From contig NC_135386.1 in the NCBI RefSeq assembly GCF_049243985.1, positions 10,047,501-10,111,500 of the forward strand: a stretch of 64,000 nucleotides of DNA, given 5' to 3'. Below the pieces are notes generated by a model. It saw only the letters and a program-made list of their open reading frames with translations. It did not search any database and was not told where the DNA came from. The position numbers and the translations under genes are program-made. Origin of the DNA: Paroedura picta. Its lineage: Eukaryota > Chordata > Lepidosauria > Squamata > Gekkonidae. This document shows positions 55,260-64,000 of this stretch, piece by piece; within the stretch, counting starts at the first letter, position 1, and every line of letters starts with the position of its first letter.

Positions 55260-55825
55260 TGGTAAACAACTGGAAATGGGAGAACCCCCGATCCAGAGCC
55301 CCTCCCCTCCCCACCCCCTCAAGGACCATTATTGGCCACTTTGGGAGGGGAGGCAGGTAAAAGGTAAAGGTATCCCCTGTGCAAGCACCGAGTCATGTCT
55401 GACCCTTGAGGTGACGCCCTCCAGCGTTTTCTTGGCAGACTCAATATGGGGTGGTTTGCCAGTGCCTTCCCCAGTCATTACCGTTTACCCCCCAGCAAGC
55501 AAGCTGGGTACTCATTTTACCGACCTCGGAAGGATGGAAGGCTGAGTCAACCTTGAACCGGCTGCTGGGGTCGAACTCCCAGCCTCACAGGCAGAGCTTC
55601 AAACAGCATGTCAGCTGCCTTAACACTCTGCACCACAAGAGGCTCTCTTGGGTAGCCATGACCATATATGGTTATATCACCTGATAAATATTTAACAATT
55701 TTTTTTTAAATATATTTTAAAAAATTAATTAATTCCCAGTCCCCACCCATTCAGGAAACTGTTCCAGGGCCATCACAAAGCCCCACGGTTTCATGAAACC
55801 CGGGTTGATAAAAGCCTGCATCTAC
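55260..55825 (+). mobile_element. hAT-type MITE split by a SINE
   Basis: The MITE body (cattattggccactttggga; then tatggttatatcacctgata ... cccgggttgataaaagcctg) is interrupted by a minus-strand Sauria-like SINE at about 55358-55645. The left terminus is not preserved. Confidence 0.8.
55358..55645 (-). repeat. Sauria-SINE-like SINE nested in MITE
   Basis: Full-length minus-strand copy, aaaggtaaaggtatcccctg tail to ccacaagaggctct head. Confidence 0.92.
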
Positions 55826-57044
55826 ACTAAACTATTGGTTTTTGGCATGCAGCTGTAGATAGTGGCATTCCTTCTTTAAGATTTTATGTGGAGTAGTTTA
55901 TTGTCTTGGGCTCCCTTTTGAGAAGAAATTTCTATTTATGGGGAAACACTGCCCTGAAAATTAGTTTCTGATGTCTCAACCATGCATTTTAGCATATATT
56001 AGTATAAACTTCCTTCCCTAGTACAGGGGGGGGAAACCCCAAAATCCAAAGTTATATAGGGATGTCGCTGATGAGCATATGTTTGTTTTTTTAAAACTAC
56101 ATTATCCATGGAACTGATCTACATTATACTCCCCTGCCTGCTTCACAGCAAAAGTTACAAAAACTGGCTCTTTATATTTCAGGCCACAAATCAAAGTAGG
56201 CATGTGAACAGCCTTGAAAAAATAGCCACAAAAGTTATTCTTAATAGATTACTGTTACATGAACGCTGGGATTATATAGCAGGAGCCAGTTTCCTCTCAT
56301 CAGAGTTATACTTTTGCCCTTCAAAGGTTTTTGCCTTTTAAAAGTCTGCAAATGGGCCAGGTAAATTTGGGTCATAGCAGATAATGGGAGCATTGTGAGT
56401 CCATGGGGGCCTGATTTCTTATCCTGCTGTTAAATAAAATAAAATCATAAGCTGTACTTAATTAGTACTTTTTCTCAGGCAAGCAACCAGGGTCACTTCA
56501 TCGTAAGAGGCAGCCCCTAGTTCAGGGACTCATGGTACTAGCAGGGCCACAGTGTGGCCACCCCTGACAAAACGGGGAATTCTTCTAGTGGTAACTCAGG
56601 GTGGTTGTCCCGCCCCTGCATACCTCCTCCTCCAACCAGCTTGCCCGTCTATCCAAAGGCCTGCCAACCACCTTCTGTCCCCCACCCCTGGCCACTCCCT
56701 CCCCCTTCCACTTCCCTCTGAGGCTCGGAGGCTGCAGATCCCTGCCACATGAGAGCAGCCCCTGCCGGTGGGTACCCTGCCCAGGGCCTCCAGCCTGCAG
56801 CCTTTCCAGGTCCTGGGGGGGCAGGGGGGCAATCTGCAGAGTTCTTCCACCCACCCCCACAATCTAGCGCCCGTTGTATTCCTGAATGCAATCGGCTTGG
56901 CCCCTAGTAACATAAATATTTTATATCAGTCAGGAAGAGGGCCTGAAGGAGCTATGGCCAGGCCCACACTCCAACGCCATTTTGTATTTGTCCTGACCAA
57001 AACAGGTCAGAAGCTGCATGAAAGAAATCTATGGGCTACGCGTG
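55826..57044. other. Intergenic, no gene recognised
   Basis: AT-rich to 56460, then a GC-richer stretch (56580-56880) with overlapping short open frames on both strands and no recognisable product. Confidence 0.5.
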
Positions 57045-57360
57045 AGAAAAGTTCAAAGAGAAGCCCTAAGGAACCTTGAAGACTTACAAAATTCATTTCG
57101 GCCTACAGCTTGAGCCTGCTGCTGTTTAACTTCAGGGACCTCTAACACACAAAAGCTTATGCCAACATACATTTTATCAGTCTTTAAGGTGGTACTGGAT
57201 GATGATGTCATCCGTCCAGTCGTGTCCGAACCTCGGTGATTCTATAGGAAAGCTCCCACCACGTGTCTCTGTCAATGACCGCTTCTTTTGATTGGTTCAT
57301 GGTCATCCCTGTGTCGGCTTTGACAGGTGTCCAGGTGCCACCGGGCTCCTGCTTAATTTT
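57045..57360. repeat. Old interspersed repeats, two pieces
   Basis: 57045-57200 (aaaagcttatgccaacatac, tctttaaggtggtactggat) resembles the tgttggtctg family. 57205-57350 (ccgtccagtcgtgtccgaac) resembles an RTE/BovB-like end. Both are decayed. Confidence 0.45.
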
Positions 57361-57539
57361 CCTGCTCTAACACATCTGGAATTGTGAGGGAATTCAGACA
57401 CAGTTCCTCGCCCACCCTAAGGTCTCTTCCAGAGCCACGCTAGGCTGTGATTCGCCTTTCTAAGTCTGCTGTAGTTAATGGGGTTAGAAGAAGCTAACTG
57501 CACCTAGGATGGCAGGAAATTATTTCACTCCCCTACTAC

Positions 57540-57606
57540 AGGGGTAGTCAAACTGGGGCCCTCCAGATGTCCATGGACTACAATTCCCATGAGCCCCTGC
57601 CAGCAT
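57540..57606. mobile_element. Half palindromic hAT MITE
   Basis: Left arm only (caggggtagtcaaactgggg ... catgagcccctgccagca). Confidence 0.85.
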
Positions 57607-57674
57607 TCACTAAATGAGCAAAGGCCCTTCAGTTCTGACATTTTATAAGACAAGCTGTTCAGCAAGCACTAGGA

Positions 57675-57998
57675 CAGCCTTTCTCAACTTTTATATACTG
57701 CTGAGAGCCACCAGAAATATTCTTCTGGCTTCGAGAAACCCCATAAGTGGTGTGATGGTGCAGAATATGGTTGGGAAGCCCACCTGGGGCCACTCCCATT
57801 CCCAGCCCCTCCAGGCCCATCATTGGCCATTTTGCAAGGGGGGGGGGTTCAACATGACCATATAGTATCACATCACCTGATCAATGTTAAACAATGTTTT
57901 AAAAAAATCTAAAAAAATAATTCCCATCCATTTGGGAAACCCTTCCAGAGCCTTCAAGAAATCCCAGGGTTTCATGAAACCCTCGTTGAGAACGCCTT
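57675..57998 (+). mobile_element. Complete non-palindromic hAT-type MITE
   Basis: Reference copy of the second MITE family, 324 bp, starting cagcctttctcaac and ending gttgagaacgcctt. Perfect 8-bp target duplication, cactagga (57667-57674 and 57999-58006). No transposase frame. Confidence 0.93.
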
Positions 57999-58006
57999 CA
58001 CTAGGA

Positions 58007-58603
58007 GAACAGTATGAAACTGAAATACACAAATATATTCCTCATTGCTGTAGAACGCTGACTTTTTCTGCCACTGGGAAACATTTTTTGCATAGACACA
58101 CCTGCCACAGATCTCTTGCATGTGGCCAAAGAAACTCGGACATGTATTGCAATGCATGCTCAGGTGCGGAATGGGCCAGACCTCACCGTCTCCCTCTGAG
58201 TGTACTCCAATCCACAGCTAATGCTCCTGTGCATTGGCACATTTCAGGAGAAGATAGGAAGGGGCAGGCTTTCAGGAAAGGTTATTACTGCTGATCTTCT
58301 CTTTGAGAAGACCTTGACAGGGTTATGGAGAACACAGAGCATGCAATGCATTTCCTTTACATTTCCTTTACCATGACCTTTTTTTAAAAAAGCAAAGTCT
58401 GAAGCAATTTGTCTTAAACAAGACTAACCAACACCACACTAAATAAAAGCGGACCACTTCATTGTGCCGACAGGGCAGGACGTTCTGCAGTATTTTTTGG
58501 CAAAATCACCTCGGACATCAACATCACAAAAAGGACCACCGACACAAAAACAAACCACATCACAAAATATACTCCAGACTATTTCTCTAAAGTCAAGTTA
58601 GAG
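58007..58603. other. No gene recognised
   Basis: Unique-looking intergenic sequence. Confidence 0.5.
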
Positions 58604-58739
58604 CAGGGGCAGTCAACCTGTGGTCCTCCAGATGTCCATGGACTACAATTCCCACGAGCCCCTGCCAGCGTTTGCTGGCAGGGGCTCGTGGGAATTGAAG
58701 TCCATGGACATCTGGAGGACCACAGGTTGACTGCTTCTG
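58604..58739. mobile_element. Palindromic hAT-type MITE
   Basis: Complete palindrome, caggggcagtcaacctg to caggttgactgcttctg. Flanks agttagag and agttaaga fit a target duplication. Confidence 0.92.
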
Positions 58740-59019
58740 AGTTAAGAGCCTGTTTTCAGAAAACAAATCACACGGTCCAACACTTTTATTTCAGAAATCC
58801 CAGTGGTTTTCATTTTTTACTCTTCTCATCCACAAAAAAACTGCCCATTTCATCTTCCACAACAAGCCAGATGGGCAAGTTCGGGAGATAGATAGCCACT
58901 GCCCCAAAGTGACCGTCTGAGTTTCATCCCTAGATGGGGAGTTGAATTCAGATCTCTGCAGCCAGTGCTTTTAGCACCCTGCCTTCCACTGAATTTACTG
59001 GACTTCAGTCTGTAGTACA

Positions 59020-59645
59020 GCTGTTCTCAACCTTTTTACTGTTGAGAAACCCCTGAAATATTCTTCAGTTTTTGAGAAACCCCTGTTGTTGTGTGATTGT
59101 GCAAAATATGGGCGGGGGAGAGCTGGGTACTTGCCCATCCTGGACCCTCCCCTTCCCACCCTCTCCAGGCCCATCATTGGCCATTTTGAGAGGGAGGGAA
59201 CGAGTCGACCTGGCCCTATATGGTCATAAAGGTAAAGGTATCCCCTGTGCAAGCACCGAGTCATGTCTGACCCTTGGGGTGACACCCCCTAGCCTCTTCA
59301 TGGCAGACTCAATATGGGGTGGTTTGCCAGTGCCTTCCCCAGTCATTACCGTTTTACCCCCCAGAAAGCTGGTTACTCATTTTACCGACCTCGGAAGGAT
59401 AGAAGGCCAAGTCCACCTTGAGCCGGCTGCTGGGATTGAACTCCCAGCCTCACGGGCAGAGCTTCAGACTGCATGTCTGCTGCATTACCACTCTGCGCCA
59501 CAAGAGGCTCTTAATATGGTCATATCACCTGATAAAAGTTTAACAATAAAAAATATATATCAAAAATTAATTCCCACCCGTTCCAGAAACCCTTCCAGGG
59601 CCATCAAGAAACCCCAGGGTTTCCCAAAAACTTGGTTCAGGAAGC
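59020..59645 (+). mobile_element. hAT-type MITE split by a SINE
   Basis: Opens cagctgttctcaacctt and ends ggttcaggaagccag. A minus-strand Sauria-like SINE is nested at 59229-59513 with a perfect 11-bp duplication, atatggtcata. Confidence 0.87.
59229..59513 (-). repeat. Sauria-SINE-like SINE nested in MITE
   Basis: Full-length copy. Target duplications are at 59218-59228 and 59514-59524 within MITE sequence. Confidence 0.93.
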
Positions 59646-59954
59646 CAGCTCCAGTAGATGGGCATTAGCCAGCATCATTAGAAGACTCATCCCTGAGCCA
59701 AAGGTCATCCATTTAGAAACAATCTTAAGGCCTCACTTTTTAAATCCAAGAGTGTTGGAGGTGCAGGGAGATGGAGAAAGTACAGGCAACAAAGCCAAGG
59801 AAGGAAAGGTGCGTTTAAAAAAAACAAACACATCCACACAGTCAGATAATCCTTGTTTGTGCAATGCTCAGCCCATATGAACTGTGTCTAAGCTACCAAT
59901 TTCCCCCCACCCAACAGGCCAGGTGACTGTTTAAGCATTAAGAGAGTCACAGAA

Positions 59955-60742
59955 AGTCATCTGAGAAACATAACATTTTAATAGATGAAATAAATACTCC
60001 AGTACATGCAAGATTGTTTTTTTAAAAAAAAACCTGATGCCGAGAAAAAAAACATCACCCTCCTCAAAATCGTTTCCGTGTTTTAATGTCATTTCTCCCT
60101 CCCTTTTAAAAACACTCACAGTAGCTTTCCCACCCCACTTGTCCTTCACACAACACAGCAAATGCACTTCTACCCTAACCCTTCGATTCCAAAGGGATCA
60201 TACACAAACCACAACTGAACAAAACAAAAAAGTAGCTACATCTATCCTGGAAAGTTTCGCATCTTTCAGACTGTATGAAAACTGAGGTAACTTTTTTTGT
60301 CCTTCCTGCACAACTGAACAGTAAAATTTAGAAAGAGAAACTCTGGAAGACACAAACAAGAAAGGAAAACAAGACCCTTCCCCTAACTTTTCAAACCGCA
60401 CCCTGCGCGGTTAAAGCTTTTCCTCTTTTTAAAAAAAATACTCTCCCACCTCATCAAACTTTTAACTTGTTATCGGTATTTAAGCAAATAATAAGGAAGG
60501 CTGACTTTCGAAAGAGACCTCCCACCCGAAAAGAACGCCCATTCAAAGTTAATTATTTCCACACAGATTAAAACAGCGTAACTCTGGTGCTCCCCCCACC
60601 CCCATGCCAAAAGAACTCAATTTTTAAGAAATCAAAAGTTTGGGCTCACACAAATTCTTTGGTATCTACAAAACCAGAGCCGAGAGAAGAGACCTGGGTG
60701 CATTTCCATTAGCAGGGACCGTCTAATGCTAACGGGAAAACA
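59955..60742 (-). other. Probable TLNRD1 3' UTR
   Basis: Non-repetitive, AT-rich sequence directly after the TLNRD1 stop. A candidate poly(A) signal ATTAAA (minus strand, 59977-59982) would give a 3' UTR of about 780 nt. The end is inferred. A longer UTR using a further signal is possible. Confidence 0.45.
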
Positions 60743-63350
<2,608 letters not shown>

Positions 63351-63426
63351 GCACCTGCCTGGGGCGGGATCGCATCCAGGGGATAGATTCAAAAGGGTCG
63401 CCGTGTTGGTCTGCGGGAGCACAATC

Positions 63427-63560
63427 AAACCAGAGTCCAGGAGCCCCTTTAAGACCAGCAAAGATTGATTCAAGGCGGGAGCTTTCGAGTGCAAGCACTC
63501 GAAAGCTCCCGCCTTGAATCAACCTTTGCTGGTCTTAAAGGGGCCACTGGACTCTGGTTT
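63427..63560. repeat. 134-bp near-perfect palindrome of a repeat end
   Basis: The left arm from aaaccagagtcc is mirrored exactly around 63493/63494 (gagtgc-aa-gcactc), ending ggactctggttt. Upstream at 63385-63426 is more of the same repeat family (gccgtgttggtctgcgggag), so the structure is one copy plus an inverted duplicate of its 3' part. Only a few mismatches. Confidence 0.93.
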
Positions 63561-63590
63561 TAGTATCCAATGGGATTTAAAATATATAAT

Positions 63591-63680
63591 GGTAAAGGTA
63601 GAGGTATCCCCTGTGCAAGCACCCTTAGGGTGACGCCCTTAGGGTGACGCTTACCACTCAGCGCCAAAAGAGGCTCTTTT
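63591..63680 (-). repeat. Sauria-like SINE with large internal deletion
   Basis: The tail (ggtaaaggtagaggtatccc) and head (caaaagaggctcttt) remain, joined across a duplicated ttagggtgacgc segment. The whole body is missing. Confidence 0.85.
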
Positions 63681-63746
63681 AAAAAATATATAACTAACAT
63701 TAAGTCTGCAGCTTGGTCCTGTAGGTAAATGCACTGGGGGGGAGGA

Positions 63747-63845
63747 ATTATTATTATTATTTATTTGATTTATTTCCCACCACTCCCGGAAAGCCGGCTC
63801 ATGGCGGGTTACAATATCAGTCTGCAGACAATAAAACCCCATTTG
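63747..63845. repeat. LINE/SINE 3'-end-like fragment
   Basis: Short (ATT)n then tgatttatttcccaccactc and catggcgggttacaatatca, the same type as at 47270. Confidence 0.6.
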
Positions 63846-64000
63846 TTGTTGTTATGTGCGAAGTCGTGTCCGACCAACCGCGACCCCATGGACAATGATC
63901 CTCCAGGCCTTCCTGTCCTCTACCATTCCCTGGAGTCCATTTAAGTTTGCACCTACTGCTTCAGTGACTCCATCCAGCCACCTCATTCTCTGTCGTCCCC
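63846..64000 (-). repeat. BovB LINE 3' end, runs off the window
   Basis: The minus strand matches the BovB copy at 52600: caacaac tail, then the coding segment for GRPGGSLSMGS-type C-terminus (shifted) and ggggacgacagagaatgagg at the edge. The frame is broken. Confidence 0.9.

Overview
The window is nuclear DNA of a squamate reptile, most likely a lizard; I cannot name the species. It holds CR1 LINEs with 8-bp (ATTCTATG)-type tails, BovB and L2 LINEs, an L1 remnant, tRNA-derived SINEs ending in an ACCTTT-type tail (Sauria-SINE-like), 5S-rRNA-derived SINEs, a second tRNA-derived SINE family with (TTC/GAA)n tails, and many hAT-type MITEs. Both genes have typical vertebrate sequences.

Two host genes are supported, both on the minus strand. 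CFAP161, a ciliary microtubule inner protein, lies at 13834-23158. I assembled it exon by exon from conserved protein blocks and splice sites: seven coding exons, 936 nt, 311 residues, every junction in phase. A perfect RFX X-box lies 90 bp upstream of its ATG. TLNRD1 (talin rod domain containing 1, formerly MESDC1) lies at 60743-61801 as one uninterrupted 352-codon exon, with a large CpG island upstream (to about 63350). The order TLNRD1 then CFAP161 on one strand matches human 15q25. MESD (expected right of TLNRD1) and IL16 (expected left of CFAP161) are not visible.

Layout: 0-13.8 kb is intergenic, with a CR1-tail satellite, a 126-bp tandem array and SINE/MITE insertions. 13.8-23.3 kb is CFAP161, with all introns but the smallest carrying substantial repeats. 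23.3-60 kb is an intergenic desert of nested repeats, including Helitron-like elements at 26.5 and 32.5 kb, an L1 remnant at 29.3-30.8 kb and an L2 remnant at 48.6-49.1 kb. 60-63.4 kb is TLNRD1 and its promoter island. 63.4-64 kb holds a large palindrome and a BovB end.

The most noteworthy structures are: a Helitron-like element with hairpin and CTAG terminus inserted at an AT inside a hAT-type MITE; the same junction in oligomeric SINEs at three loci, suggesting a multimeric SINE subfamily; expansion of the CR1 3' tail octamer into satellites; near-perfect 134-151 bp palindromes made from repeat ends; and CFAP161 splice sites with transposons within 11-40 bp. No CRISPR arrays, rRNA genes or functional tRNA genes were found, and no coding viral fossil. 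Two LTR-like stretches are flagged at low confidence. I found no clear new gene system.
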